A stretch of DNA of 64,000 nucleotides from Prevotellaceae bacterium (GTDB taxonomy: Bacteria > Bacteroidota > Bacteroidia > Bacteroidales > Bacteroidaceae), in assembly GCA_028723525.1 (NCBI GenBank), contig JAQYET010000023.1:124001-188000 (forward strand), given 5' to 3'. This document shows, piece after piece, positions 1 to 9,544 of this stretch (position 1 is its first letter; every line of letters starts with the position of its first letter). A model generated the notes under the pieces. It worked only from the letters and a program-made list of their open reading frames with translations, was not told where the DNA came from and searched no databases. A program made the position numbers and the translations under genes.

Positions 1-551
<551 letters not shown>

Positions 552-562
552 ATAACAAAAAA

Positions 563-1333
563 ATGATTGAAGCACAAGTATCAAGAGGTATCATCAGTAC
601 CTATTTCGACAAATTGCAACGCAACTTAGAACTCGATGTTGCCATTGTGGGCGGTGGACCGTCGGGTATAGTTGCGGCGTACTATCTTTCCAAAGCAGGA
701 CTGAAAGTGGCGCAGTTTGACCGCAAACTGTCTCCCGGCGGCGGCATGTGGGGCGGCGCCATGATGTTCAACCAAGTGGTGATACAAGAGGAAGCCATGC
801 CCATTATCGAGGAATTTAAGATAAACTCCGAGAAATATGAGGACGGGCTCTACACCATAGACTCGGTGGAGAGCACGTCGTCACTGCTCTATCATGCAGT
901 GCACGCCGGCGCAACAATATTTAATTGCTACTCGGTGGAGGACGTGGTTTATAAGAATGACGCCGTGGGAGGCGTGGTGGTCAACTGGACTCCTGTGCTT
1001 CTGGAGCACATGCACGTGGATCCTCTCAACATCATGGCCAAGTGTGTGATTGACGGAACCGGTCACGACAGCGAGATATGCAAGCTGGTGGCAAGGAAAA
1101 ACGGTGCCCGTCTCAATACCGCAACCGGCGGGGTGGTAGGCGAAAGGTCGATGGATGTGGCTGAAGGTGAGCGTCTCTGTGTGGAGGGTACAAAGGAAAT
1201 CTACCCCGGGCTGTATGTGTGCGGCATGGCATCGTCTGCCGTCAGCGGTACGCCACGCATGGGACCCATTTTCGGCGGTATGTTGCTGTCGGGTAAGAAG
1301 GTTGCCGACATGATTATCGAAAAACTGAAATAA
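563..1333 (+). CDS. thi4: THI4-type sulfide-dependent thiazole synthase
   Basis: Makes the ADP-thiazole half of thiamin from NAD, glycine and sulfur. 256 aa. The dinucleotide-binding glycine loop GGGPSG is at residues 30-35, a Gly-rich SPGGGMWGGAM segment follows at 57-67, and GMASSAVSGTPRMGP is at 221-235. At the position of the sulfur-donating Cys of yeast Thi4 this protein has His151 (in HMHVDP), as in the archaeal enzymes. From family knowledge it should therefore use free sulfide with iron as a true catalyst rather than act as a suicide enzyme, which suits a sulfide-rich anaerobic niche. It sits between thiC and a ThiE-like gene, 4 nt from the latter, so it probably supplies the thiazole in this operon. 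Confidence 0.93.
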   Translation: MIEAQVSRGIISTYFDKLQRNLELDVAIVGGGPSGIVAAYYLSKAGLKVAQFDRKLSPGGGMWGGAMMFNQVVIQEEAMPIIEEFKINSEKYEDGLYTIDSVESTSSLLYHAVHAGATIFNCYSVEDVVYKNDAVGGVVVNWTPVLLEHMHVDPLNIMAKCVIDGTGHDSEICKLVARKNGARLNTATGGVVGERSMDVAEGERLCVEGTKEIYPGLYVCGMASSAVSGTPRMGPIFGGMLLSGKKVADMIIEKLK

Positions 1334-1337
1334 TAAA

Positions 1338-1877
1338 ATGAGACTCATCGCAATAACAAAGCCCTGCTTCACAGAATGTGAGGCAGGGCGTATCAAATCA
1401 TTATTGGAAAGGGAGGGATATTGGGCTGTACACCTTAGGAAGCCGGAAAACTCACGTGCCGAGTATGCCGCTATACTGAACTCGCTTCCTGAGAAATGCC
1501 TTAGCCGCATAGTTGTGCACGATCACTTTGACCTCATACGTGACTATCCGCTGATGGGCATTCATCTTAATGGTCGGCATCCCGAACCACCCGAATGGTA
1601 TGAAGGACAGATTTCTTGCTCGTGTCACTCGTTGGAGGAGGTGGAGGCGCGGAAGCCCCACATGGACTACGTATTCCTGAGTCCGATATTCGATAGTATA
1701 TCAAAGGAAGGTTATACCTCCGAATTCTGTCATGAGACGTTGGAAAGAGCAGCCGGTGAAGGTATCATCGATGAAAAGGTGATAGCACTCGGCGGAATAA
1801 CTCCCGACAAGATCACATACCTTGAAAGCCTACATTTTGGTGGGGTCGCCATGCTTGGTTACGTTTGGAGACAATGA
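1338..1877 (+). CDS. Thiamin phosphate synthase / TenI family protein
   Basis: ThiE joins the pyrimidine and thiazole halves of thiamin; TenI is a structurally similar thiazole tautomerase. The 179-aa frame shows the TIM-barrel order of the family: HLRKP near residue 34, VHDHFD near 60, GIHLN near 74, SCSCHS near 94, DYVFLSPIF near 111 and IALGGI near 150. It is shorter than typical ThiE (about 210 aa), and the usual acidic residue after the GIHL strand is not evident (GIHLNGRHPE). TenI or a divergent ThiE both remain possible. It starts 4 nt after thi4, so it is translationally linked. Family firm, exact reaction uncertain. Confidence 0.8.
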   Translation: MRLIAITKPCFTECEAGRIKSLLEREGYWAVHLRKPENSRAEYAAILNSLPEKCLSRIVVHDHFDLIRDYPLMGIHLNGRHPEPPEWYEGQISCSCHSLEEVEARKPHMDYVFLSPIFDSISKEGYTSEFCHETLERAAGEGIIDEKVIALGGITPDKITYLESLHFGGVAMLGYVWRQ

Positions 1878-1941
1878 GGGTGAAACAGCAATCTGTTTGG
1901 AATTTCCGCCGGTGCCTTGACCTCTTTCCGTCAACCCGGTC

Positions 1942-3093
1942 CTAAAGAAGCGTCTGAAGTTCCTTCTCAAAGTCTTTCATCTGCACATCTCTCTTGTAAA
2001 GCATATTGCTACGGTCAACGAGGAAGAACGTGGGGATCGACCTGACGTTATACTTCATGAGCAGGGTCTCGGCGTCGTCGCCCACGGCACGAACACAAAT
2101 CCACGGCAGTGCCGCAGTCTGCTGTTTCCAGAAGTGCTCATCCTCATCGAGTGCCACTTGGAATATTTCCAGTCCCCTGTCATGATACTTCCCGTACAGC
2201 TCCCGCAGCATCATTATCCTCTCGGTGCTCTTTTCCGAGGCGAACAGATGGAAGTCGAGGAACACCACTTTGCCGTTCAGGTCGGTCAGTTGTCTCACCA
2301 CCCCACGGTTATCCGCCAACGAAATGTTTATTATGTTGGATGTGTTCACCTTAGCCATGTCAATCTCTGCGTTCCTATTTTGCAATATCCGCCGGTTTTT
2401 CATGCCTTCAATAGTGATATTGTGCAGGTTCTGTCCGCGCAGCGTATTGGGATGATAAGTGTCCCAACTCGTGGCTACCGCACCGAACACCTTCACGTCG
2501 TCGGTGTCTGTCCGCGGATTGAATATGAACGCATTGCCCAATGTTTGGAACAGTGCGAAGTAGGCATAGGCCTTCATCGGTTCCTTGAAGATATAATTCT
2601 TCTTCACGTCATCCTTGTAAGCCTCCACCAAAACCCGTATCGAGTCTTCCGTTGCCCGAATACCCAACATGGGGTTGCGGCTTATCTCTATAGCCTTCTG
2701 CTGAAGCGACATCTGCCTGAGCGTCAATTCCTTTATCTTCAGGCAGTTCTCCGAGCCTTCCACAGTATATTGCGAAGCCATTTCGGGATAACGCGCCGTC
2801 ACAGTCACCGTTTCCGTGGAGTCGATGCTGATATTTATTATCTGTGCCGCGATACGCAACCGATAGAACTCCGGAGCCTCCGGTCTCTCTCCGCCGAAAG
2901 AGAATGTCCCGTCCTCGTCGAGTTTCACCGAGTCAATCTTCACCGGACCGTCAAGACTCATATTCTCAAGATACAACATGGAATCCTTGGCGTTAGAGAT
3001 GGTTCCCTCAATACCAAATCTGCTCTCACCACACGCCGTGAAAGCTGCGGCAGCCATTGCACAAATGGCTATTATCATAGAGTTGCGTTTCAT
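1942..3093 (-). CDS. Lipoprotein, DUF4369 plus cysteine-less thioredoxin-like domain
   Basis: Predicted surface or periplasmic lipoprotein of 383 aa. The start chosen gives a lipoprotein signal beginning MKRNSM with lipobox AFTACGE; the open frame runs 43 codons further upstream but that stretch has no signal-like character. Residues about 25-125 match the beta-rich DUF4369 domain (FGIEGTISNA..., YLENM). The C-terminal 130 residues match the thioredoxin/AhpC fold seen in Bacteroidota (VVFLDFH, LYGKYHDRGLEIFQVALD, SIPTFFLVD), but the place where WCxxC normally stands reads FASEKS. It therefore cannot do dithiol redox chemistry. Transcribed alone and convergent with the thiamin operon. Confidence 0.8.
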   Translation of the reverse strand: MKRNSMIIAICAMAAAAFTACGESRFGIEGTISNAKDSMLYLENMSLDGPVKIDSVKLDEDGTFSFGGERPEAPEFYRLRIAAQIINISIDSTETVTVTARYPEMASQYTVEGSENCLKIKELTLRQMSLQQKAIEISRNPMLGIRATEDSIRVLVEAYKDDVKKNYIFKEPMKAYAYFALFQTLGNAFIFNPRTDTDDVKVFGAVATSWDTYHPNTLRGQNLHNITIEGMKNRRILQNRNAEIDMAKVNTSNIINISLADNRGVVRQLTDLNGKVVFLDFHLFASEKSTERIMMLRELYGKYHDRGLEIFQVALDEDEHFWKQQTAALPWICVRAVGDDAETLLMKYNVRSIPTFFLVDRSNMLYKRDVQMKDFEKELQTLL

Positions 3094-3597
3094 ATCACCG
3101 TGTCTTATTTCTGTTTTTCTGATTGCAAAATTACTGGAAAATGCCCATAATACAAAACAAAAGAGCATTTTTTTGCTCTCCGTGCAGACTATGGTAATTG
3201 TTTTCAAAAGCAAAAAGAGCAAAAAAATTACATTTCAAAACCAAAACAGCCTTAAAAAGAGTAACGAGCAACTTTCATCCGACCGCAAACAACATCGAAA
3301 CACACTCTTATACAACATATTATAAAAGCAGTCTACCGTGGCTTATGAATTGAAACTTCCCCTCTGAAAAGTACCTTTAAAACAGCATAATACTGTGTTG
3401 TTTTTGCAACTCTACATTGCAAAACATAACGATTAGTGCAAAAATATTAAAATTTTTCGCACGAAACATTTCTCATTTCATAATAATGACTTAATTTTGC
3501 ACCGACTAAAATGAAGTCCGGAGAAATCATACCGATACGCAGCGTGCGTTGCAAATGATAATGAATACCGTGAAAATAACAACCTAAAAAATAGATT
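3094..3597. other. Divergent intergenic region, 504 bp
   Basis: AT-rich gap between the starts of the DUF4369 lipoprotein gene (minus) and the YitT gene (plus). It holds a plausible promoter for the plus gene at 3492-3499 (listed separately). Open frames that cross it are low-complexity and lack family features. I see no RNA gene or repeat here. Confidence 0.5.
3492..3499 (+). promoter_or_regulatory. Bacteroidota-type promoter for the YitT gene
   Basis: TAATTTTG matches the -7 consensus TAnnTTTG and lies about 100 nt before the start codon. The -33 region is not clear, so this is a moderate call. Confidence 0.45.
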
Positions 3598-4587
3598 ATG
3601 GATGAAAAAAGGAATGGCAGTGGAATGTTCTCTGCCGAAAACGTGAAGTTTCAAATGGGTCGGATAAGTCACCTTTTGACCACAAAGAAATTTTGGATAG
3701 AACTTGTTATCATGACCGCGGGCATGTTTGTCGCTGCGGTTGGAATACACTTCTTCCTCATTCCGAGCAAACTCATCGTGGGTTCGATAACCGGTCTGTC
3801 TCTGGTTATATCCCAGCTTTTTCCTATAGTGTCTGTAGGAACGGTGATTTTCGTAATCAATGCCGTGCTGTTGGTAATGTCGTTCCTGCTCATAGGAAAC
3901 GAATTCGGGGCAAAGACCGTATATACCGCGCTGATACTCGGTCCGATGGTTGACTTCCTCGCAGGCATAATGCCGATGACGGAATCGATGTTCACACAAC
4001 ACATAGGAAATGCAATAGTAACCAATCCGTGGTTCGACCTGCTTTGTTTCGTTGTCATACTCAGTGCATCGCAGAGCATATTGTTCAGCATCAACGCATC
4101 TACCGGAGGGCTTGATATCCTCGCAAAGATTATCAATAAATACACCGGAGTGAACCTCGGCACCTCCGTAACCATTTCGGGAGGAGCAATCTGCTGCACC
4201 GCCTTTGCCATAAATCCGGTTAACCTCGTGATAATAGGACTCATCGGAACATGGCTCAACGGGCTAATTCTCAACCGTTTCATGCTCGACATGCACTCAA
4301 AGGCGCGCGTACTTATCATCTCAAGGGAGTATGAAAGGATACGCGAATATGCCGTGAAGACTCTCGAAAGGGGCGTTACGATGCACGAAGTGGTGGGCGG
4401 TTACAGCCAGGAGAAGAAGATGCAGCTTGAGATTATCATGACCGGCGACGACCTTTCGAAGATGATGGCATGGCTGGGCGACAACAACATCAACGCTTTC
4501 TGCACCACCGACAGCATTCGCGAGGTGCGCGGATTATGGGTCACGAAAAAGAAGTTTAACAAAATCGCACACAAACACGAAGCGTAA
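3598..4587 (+). CDS. YitT family membrane protein
   Basis: 329-aa integral membrane protein of the YitT family (two DUF161 membrane modules followed by a cytoplasmic DUF2179 domain). Membrane segments can be read at roughly residues 36-55, 62-84, 90-110, 112-130, 150-170 and 205-225; the soluble C-terminal part from about 245 on (SKARVLIISREYERI, GVTMHEVVGGYS, LEIIMTGDDL) is typical DUF2179. No transport substrate is established for the family, and I do not assign one. The porin-like gene starts 29 nt downstream on the same strand and may be co-transcribed. Confidence 0.88.
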   Translation: MDEKRNGSGMFSAENVKFQMGRISHLLTTKKFWIELVIMTAGMFVAAVGIHFFLIPSKLIVGSITGLSLVISQLFPIVSVGTVIFVINAVLLVMSFLLIGNEFGAKTVYTALILGPMVDFLAGIMPMTESMFTQHIGNAIVTNPWFDLLCFVVILSASQSILFSINASTGGLDILAKIINKYTGVNLGTSVTISGGAICCTAFAINPVNLVIIGLIGTWLNGLILNRFMLDMHSKARVLIISREYERIREYAVKTLERGVTMHEVVGGYSQEKKMQLEIIMTGDDLSKMMAWLGDNNINAFCTTDSIREVRGLWVTKKKFNKIAHKHEA

Positions 4588-4615
4588 CAGAATAAGAAAA
4601 AACATACCTATTACA

Positions 4616-5641
4616 ATGAGAATAAAGAGCATATTGGCACTGCTGTGCATCCTCGCGTCAACCGCATACGCACAGAACAAAAGACCGGTGAGCCTCGACT
4701 TCGAAGCAAGAGGCGACTATGATTACCGCAGCATCGACGGGACCAAGGTGAAAGAAGACTGTGGATTTAAGGGCAACGTGGTGAACATAATCATCATGGG
4801 CAACCTGTCGCCCGAGTTCTCGTTCGGTTTCCGCAACCGACTCAACGGCATCAACCGCAACTATTCGTTCTTCGACGCAACCGACTGGCTGTATCTTACC
4901 TACCAAGCCACGAAGAACGTTTCCTTCACTGCCGGTAAGATGGTTGTGAAAGTGGCAGGCTGGGAACTCTCTCCTGCCCCCATCGACTGCTATTTACTGT
5001 CCGAATTTTGCTATAATTTCCCATGTTATCAGTGGGGGGTGATGGGACAATACAGAACAAACAGCGGTAAAGACAACTTCGCTTTCCAAGTTTGCCAAAG
5101 CCCATATCAGAAGCAATACAATGCGCTCGGAACAGACAAGGAGGACATGTATGCCTATAATCTGGAATGGACCGGCAGGCACGGATTCTTCGAACCGATG
5201 TGGTCTGCCAATATGTTGGAATATGCCCCGGGCAAGTTTATCAACTATATATCTCTCGGCAACCGCTTCCACATCAGCGACAACGTGCAGGTGGAGCTCG
5301 ACTTGATGAACCGCGCAGCCTCTCACCAGACCTTTTTCGGCAAAGACTGTTCAGTGGTTTGCCAAGTGTCTTACCAGCCTGTGGAGAAGCTTAACATCTT
5401 TGCAAAGGCAAGTTACGAGGTGAACAAGTCCGGCACCGACGCTGACGTAGCAATCACCGACGGCACAGAATTGAAGCGAATAAGCGGAGGTGTGGAATTT
5501 TTCCCGCTGAAAGACAAGAAACTCCGCATACACGGCAACATGGGTTACGCCTTCGGCAAGAATACAAACCCCAACGGAACGGTGCACGACAAAGAGTCTA
5601 ACGTGAACATCGGAGTGACGTGGAGGGCACGGGTTCTCTGA
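4616..5641 (+). CDS. Outer-membrane beta-barrel, putative porin
   Basis: 341 aa with a cleavable signal peptide ending in STAYAQ. The mature part alternates short amphipathic strands with aromatic girdle residues (FSFGFRNRL, WLYLTYQATKNVSFTAGK, ISLGNRFHI, VNIGVTWRARVL) and ends with a C-terminal strand, as expected of a phosphate-selective-type porin of Bacteroidota (OprO/OprP-like fold). It would sit in the outer membrane and pass small solutes; no substrate can be read from the sequence. Follows YitT by 29 nt and ends 22 nt before a strong terminator hairpin. Confidence 0.75.
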   Translation: MRIKSILALLCILASTAYAQNKRPVSLDFEARGDYDYRSIDGTKVKEDCGFKGNVVNIIIMGNLSPEFSFGFRNRLNGINRNYSFFDATDWLYLTYQATKNVSFTAGKMVVKVAGWELSPAPIDCYLLSEFCYNFPCYQWGVMGQYRTNSGKDNFAFQVCQSPYQKQYNALGTDKEDMYAYNLEWTGRHGFFEPMWSANMLEYAPGKFINYISLGNRFHISDNVQVELDLMNRAASHQTFFGKDCSVVCQVSYQPVEKLNIFAKASYEVNKSGTDADVAITDGTELKRISGGVEFFPLKDKKLRIHGNMGYAFGKNTNPNGTVHDKESNVNIGVTWRARVL

Positions 5642-5662
5642 CATCAAGAGCCGAAAAAACAA

Positions 5663-5707
5663 CAACGGACAATGGTAGAACGACGCTTCTCCATTGTCCG
5701 TTTTTCG
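5663..5707 (+). terminator. Terminator hairpin, copy A of a duplicated 40-bp element
   Basis: CGGACAATGG (5666-5675) pairs with CCATTGTCCG (5691-5700); inside, AGAA pairs with TTCT. A T-run follows. The 40 bp from 5663 to 5702 recur without change at 9548-9587, loop included. Confidence 0.85.
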
Positions 5708-5914
5708 TTATAAAACCTGTCATAAGAACAAATTAAGCAAAAATCGGCAATCAGAGTGAGTACCGATATAAGCACAGTAACTGCTTACATTATATTTAAT
5801 GATTATCCGCAATCGTACCACCAAAATTTTCGGGTAGCCTGACGGGACTATCCGTTTTTTGTGGCATAATTGAAAATAATCAGGAAAACATTTTGTAATT
5901 ATAATCAAAATGAT

Positions 5915-5922
5915 TACCTTTG
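5915..5922 (+). promoter_or_regulatory. Bacteroidota-type promoter upstream of the transposase remnant and rhuM
   Basis: TACCTTTG (-7) with TTTG at 5892-5895 (-33) and 19 nt between them, an exact match to the Bacteroidota consensus. It would transcribe the transposase remnant and possibly rhuM. The gap 5642-5948 otherwise holds only the terminator. Confidence 0.6.
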
Positions 5923-5948
5923 TGACGCATTTATAAAGTAGTAGTAAC

Positions 5949-6147
5949 ATGAAAGTATTCGAGTTTTAACAAGTATTTCCCTGACGAAGCGACTTGCCGC
6001 CGTCGGTTCAAGGAGATGAGAGACAAGCAGGGCGTGGCGTGTCTTAACCGCCGCTACTTCGGCGAGGACTTGTTTAACAGACTTCTGTTGATAGCATCGA
6101 CGTATAGAACGGATTTTGAACATAGAACATACCGCAAGGCGGCATAA
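5949..6147 (+). pseudogene. IS1595-family transposase remnant with internal deletion and frameshift
   Basis: After ATG and five codons the frame stops (MKVFEF then TAA). One base later the +1 frame continues NKYFPDEATC, then EMRDKQGVACLN, the zinc-ribbon start typical of IS1595/ISXO2 transposases, and then jumps directly to a sequence like the family's C-terminus (NRRYFGEDLFNRLL) and a stop at 6145-6147. The second zinc-ribbon knuckle, the DDE catalytic core and all between are missing, so about 65 codons remain of a protein usually near 300. Reading is from my own translation; no IS ends were recognised. Confidence 0.6.
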
Positions 6148-6181
6148 CAATATAAACAATACAATTTTCAATTATAAGAAA

Positions 6182-7189
6182 ATGGAAAATTCAATGGAAC
6201 ATATCGGCGAAATGGTTATATTTCGCAATGAAGATGGAGAAGTAAACGTACAGATAGATGCCGTAAATGAAACTATCTGGGCAACACAGAAGAGCCTGGC
6301 CGAACTGTTTGGCGTGGACGTTCGGACTATCAGCTATCATCTCAAGGAAATATTTAAGAGTGGAGAATTGGTTGAAGATTCAGTTTTCCAAAAAAATTGG
6401 ATAACTGCCAATGATGGAAAAAACTATCTGACTTCAATGTATAATCTTGATGCTATAATTGCAGTAGGCTATCGCGTTAATAGTAAGCGGGCGACACAAT
6501 TCCGTATATGGGCAACCAAAGTATTGCGTGATTATATGGTGAGAGGTTATGTCCTTGACAGTAACCGTTTCATAAAAGGGCAATCACTCACTTATTTTAA
6601 GGAACTGCTATCGAGAATCCGTGCCATCAGAATATCGGAAAAGTTTTTTTACCAGCAAATAAAAGACATCTACAGACTATCTATTGATTACGATGGGGAC
6701 GACCAAAGGACAAAGGACTTCTTTGCCACCATACAAAACAAACTGTTGTGGGCTGTAAGCGGGCAGACAGCGGCAGAGTTGATGTACTATCGTTCAAATG
6801 CAGCACTACCGCAAATGGGCTTAACATCTACAGAGACAGAAGGAAAGGTTAAAGCAAAAGATATTGGTATCGGTAAGAACTACCTAAACAAGGAAGAGAT
6901 AGAAAATCTCAAGTACATAGTTGATCAATATCTTTCATTTGCGGAAGCACAGGCATACAACCATATACCTATGCGCATGGCGGACTGGGAAACAAACCTG
7001 AACATTATATTAACCATGAACAGGAAAGAAATACTTACGACCAAAGGAAAGATAGCAATGGAACTTGCTAAGAAGACCGTACATAATAGATACATGGAAT
7101 ATAAAGAAAAAGAGAAGGCAAACGAAAAATTGGAGAGCTTAAAGGAGTTGGACAGGGATATTAAGGCTATTAAAAACAAGAAAGACTAA
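6182..7189 (+). CDS. rhuM: RhuM family protein
   Basis: 335 aa. RhuM proteins occur on pathogenicity islands, prophages and defence-type islands; their molecular role is not settled. The N-terminal third holds a helix-turn-helix-like stretch (TQKSLAELFGVDVRTISYHL, about residues 33-52) and the family signature YRVNSKRATQFRIWATKVLRDY follows at about 95-115. The C-terminal 40 residues are Lys/Glu-rich and probably coiled coil. I chose the ATG at 6182; an upstream in-frame ATG at 6116 lies inside the transposase remnant and is less likely. A 73-aa HTH gene follows after 14 nt. Adjacent mobile-element debris suggests horizontal arrival. Confidence 0.85.
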   Translation: MENSMEHIGEMVIFRNEDGEVNVQIDAVNETIWATQKSLAELFGVDVRTISYHLKEIFKSGELVEDSVFQKNWITANDGKNYLTSMYNLDAIIAVGYRVNSKRATQFRIWATKVLRDYMVRGYVLDSNRFIKGQSLTYFKELLSRIRAIRISEKFFYQQIKDIYRLSIDYDGDDQRTKDFFATIQNKLLWAVSGQTAAELMYYRSNAALPQMGLTSTETEGKVKAKDIGIGKNYLNKEEIENLKYIVDQYLSFAEAQAYNHIPMRMADWETNLNIILTMNRKEILTTKGKIAMELAKKTVHNRYMEYKEKEKANEKLESLKELDRDIKAIKNKKD

Positions 7190-7203
7190 ATCATTTAAAC
7201 ATT

Positions 7204-7425
7204 ATGGAAGCGAAAAAATTCGAGAATATTGGCGACTTGCTGGAAGCACTTTCTCCATACATATCGGCCCGCGCGCTCGCCCGCATTGTGGGCATGAGCG
7301 AGAGCCAAATGCTGCAATACAAAGCAGGCATCAAGAAAATAAGTCCGCAGAATATTGCACGTATTAACGAAAAATTGCGTACCTTTGCCGACGAAATCAG
7401 CAGATATACGCTGAAGGGCGCGTGA
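7204..7425 (+). CDS. Small helix-turn-helix protein
   Basis: 73 aa. A compact HTH can be read at about residues 19-50 (ISARALARIVGMSESQ, then KISPQNIARINEKL). It could bind DNA alone or regulate rhuM, which ends 14 nt upstream; the two look like one transcript ended by the hairpin at 7452-7475. Similar small proteins occur in Bacteroidota without known function. HTH fold likely, role unknown. Confidence 0.6.
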   Translation: MEAKKFENIGDLLEALSPYISARALARIVGMSESQMLQYKAGIKKISPQNIARINEKLRTFADEISRYTLKGA

Positions 7426-7451
7426 GCGTCGTACTATTTTATAAATGCAAG

Positions 7452-7482
7452 AAGGCTGGCAAAATGGTCAGCCTTTATTATT
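7452..7482 (+). terminator. Terminator after the rhuM/HTH pair
   Basis: AAGGCTG (7452-7458) pairs with CAGCCTT (7469-7475), followed by a T-rich tail. Confidence 0.65.
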
Positions 7483-7567
7483 GTATATAGATTTGGTGGC
7501 ACGATTGCGGATGATCATTTTTATTTTTTACCAACTAATGGGTATTGCGTGGTTATTCGGACATGTT

Positions 7568-7575
7568 TAATTTTG
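7568..7575 (+). promoter_or_regulatory. Promoter of the duplicated-domain surface protein
   Basis: TAATTTTG as -7 box, TTG at 7545-7547 as -33, 20 nt apart; about 42 nt before the start codon. Confidence 0.6.
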
Positions 7576-7616
7576 CAGCCGAAAAATCACCAAATAAAAA
7601 TTGATCTTATAAAAGA

Positions 7617-9521
7617 ATGAAAACAAAACATTTACTCACGGCATTATTACTCGGTGCGACATTCTGTACGGCATCGGCACAGAAGTTGTCACTCGGCAAC
7701 TACGCAGAACTGGAGGAGGAAGGAGATAAACCCGACAACCTCTATAACGACGGAAGTTATTTTGAGATTGCGCCCATAAACTACTATCTTGAAAACAGCG
7801 GCTCGCAAACAATTCTGCCAAAAGCAGACATCGCCACAATGGCAGGGAAGAACATCACCACGTTAAACATGAGGATGTATAACAACGGATATTACGGAGG
7901 AGACCTTACTCGGACGGTCACGATATACATCGGAGAGACAAACAAGGACAACTTCAAGAAAGAGGAGAATAGATACAGATTTTTCGACACAAGTTGGCAA
8001 CAGGCTGTATATCACGGAACACTGACACTCAGCGAAACATACAACTGGGCTTACATGATGGGGCCGGAATTCACCATTACGTTTGATCGCCCGTTCTATT
8101 ACAGCGGAGAGAACAACCTCGTCGTGACTATAACTGCCACCGGAGAAGCATGCACTGACGGAGGGTTTTACATTGATTTCCCAAAGGTAGAGAACACATC
8201 GAAGAGCACTCTGACTTTTCCGGAGAAAACAGACCCGACCGAAATGCTCAACGGTGATTTGCGACCGGCAGGACTTCTGGGATTAGTGGATATGCCGGCA
8301 GTGGCATATGGATATGCCGATGCTGCTGTGCCGGACAGCACTTGGAGAACATTCACAGCAAAGTATGACACCGACCTGAACATCGTCGGACTCGATGCGT
8401 TCAAGGTTACGGCAACGACAAACGGTGAGATAACATACGAAAAAGTTACCGAAGCACCGAAAGGAGCCAACCTGATATTACGTTCACTTGTGGCTCCGGT
8501 ATTCTATTCTACCGACGCATTGGTTTCTCCAATCACCGACAATCTGATAAAGGTGAGCGACGGAACGGTTACTAACGACGAAACAATCTATGTGTTTGGT
8601 GAAAAGAACGGTAAACACGGTTTCTATCATGACGCCGGACAGGAAACACTTGAAGCCGGAACATTCTATGTTATAGTACCGAAATCGCCGGAACCCGAGC
8701 CGGAACCGACTCCCGACCCTGACGGAGTGCTGACAATAGGCAACTTCTATGGCAAAGGCAATGACAAGGTGGCATACGACGGATTTAACAATCATAATTC
8801 ACCGATGACGTTCAACTACAATAACAGCGGTACGCAGACAATCTATCCCGCAGAATGGTTGGAAAAACTCAACGGCAAGGCAATAACCTCACTCTCATTC
8901 TCCGGAATGTCTAACGCATATACCCAAAACGAATATAAGAGCACAGTAAAAGTGTATCTCACAGAAACCGACCATGTAACATTCCCATACAACGATGAGG
9001 CGTCACGATACGAGTGGATTCAGACCGAATACGGAGAGCCTTCGACAACTTACGACATGACCGCAGACTTCCTACAGTCATACATCGACAATGAGGACTT
9101 TCACCTCACATTGAACCTCGAAAACAATCCTTACACATACAATGGAAAATCGCTCGTGGTGACGATAACCAACGAGAGCGATAAGTATTTCGATCCCTCA
9201 AACGACCTCTTCCAGTTCTATTTTGTTTCGCGCGAGCCTACCGACCCGTTCCGAACGGCAATCTTCTCCAGCGACACAAAGACTTTCATGGAGAACTATG
9301 TTAAAGACCGTGTGATAAAAGGTGAAGACAACGAATTCCGTCAAGCAGAAGCCCCCGCAATACAGATGACATATATTGATGCGGCGGAAATCACTACCGG
9401 CATCAGCACCGTCACTACAGAAAGTTCCGACAATGCGTGGTATAACCTGCAGGGACAGCGAATAGCACATCCACGAAGCGGAATATTCATTCACAAAGGA
9501 AAGAAGGTCGTAGTCAGATAA
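7617..9521 (+). CDS. Secreted surface protein with two internal repeats and C-terminal sorting-like tail
   Basis: 634 aa with a signal peptide ending CTASAQ. Two related beta-rich modules lie at about residues 25-210 and 375-585: both contain SGxQTI, GKxIT and a VxxxYxxET strand, so the protein arose by internal duplication. Between them is an extended Glu-Pro linker (EPEPEPTPDPDG, near 362-373). The last 30 residues (WYNLQGQRIAHPRSGIFIHKG, then KKVVVR) are the short tail common on Prevotella-type exported proteins, resembling a reduced type IX sorting domain. No enzyme motif seen. Own promoter, and ends before a terminator shared with the convergent gene. Confidence 0.65.
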   Translation: MKTKHLLTALLLGATFCTASAQKLSLGNYAELEEEGDKPDNLYNDGSYFEIAPINYYLENSGSQTILPKADIATMAGKNITTLNMRMYNNGYYGGDLTRTVTIYIGETNKDNFKKEENRYRFFDTSWQQAVYHGTLTLSETYNWAYMMGPEFTITFDRPFYYSGENNLVVTITATGEACTDGGFYIDFPKVENTSKSTLTFPEKTDPTEMLNGDLRPAGLLGLVDMPAVAYGYADAAVPDSTWRTFTAKYDTDLNIVGLDAFKVTATTNGEITYEKVTEAPKGANLILRSLVAPVFYSTDALVSPITDNLIKVSDGTVTNDETIYVFGEKNGKHGFYHDAGQETLEAGTFYVIVPKSPEPEPEPTPDPDGVLTIGNFYGKGNDKVAYDGFNNHNSPMTFNYNNSGTQTIYPAEWLEKLNGKAITSLSFSGMSNAYTQNEYKSTVKVYLTETDHVTFPYNDEASRYEWIQTEYGEPSTTYDMTADFLQSYIDNEDFHLTLNLENNPYTYNGKSLVVTITNESDKYFDPSNDLFQFYFVSREPTDPFRTAIFSSDTKTFMENYVKDRVIKGEDNEFRQAEAPAIQMTYIDAAEITTGISTVTTESSDNAWYNLQGQRIAHPRSGIFIHKGKKVVVR

Positions 9522-9544
9522 ACCTTGGCAGAGTATTGAAAAAG

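Noticed and set aside
2134..3150. Plus-strand open frame of 338 codons
   Set aside because: Antisense of the DUF4369 lipoprotein gene, which has a lipobox and recognisable domains.
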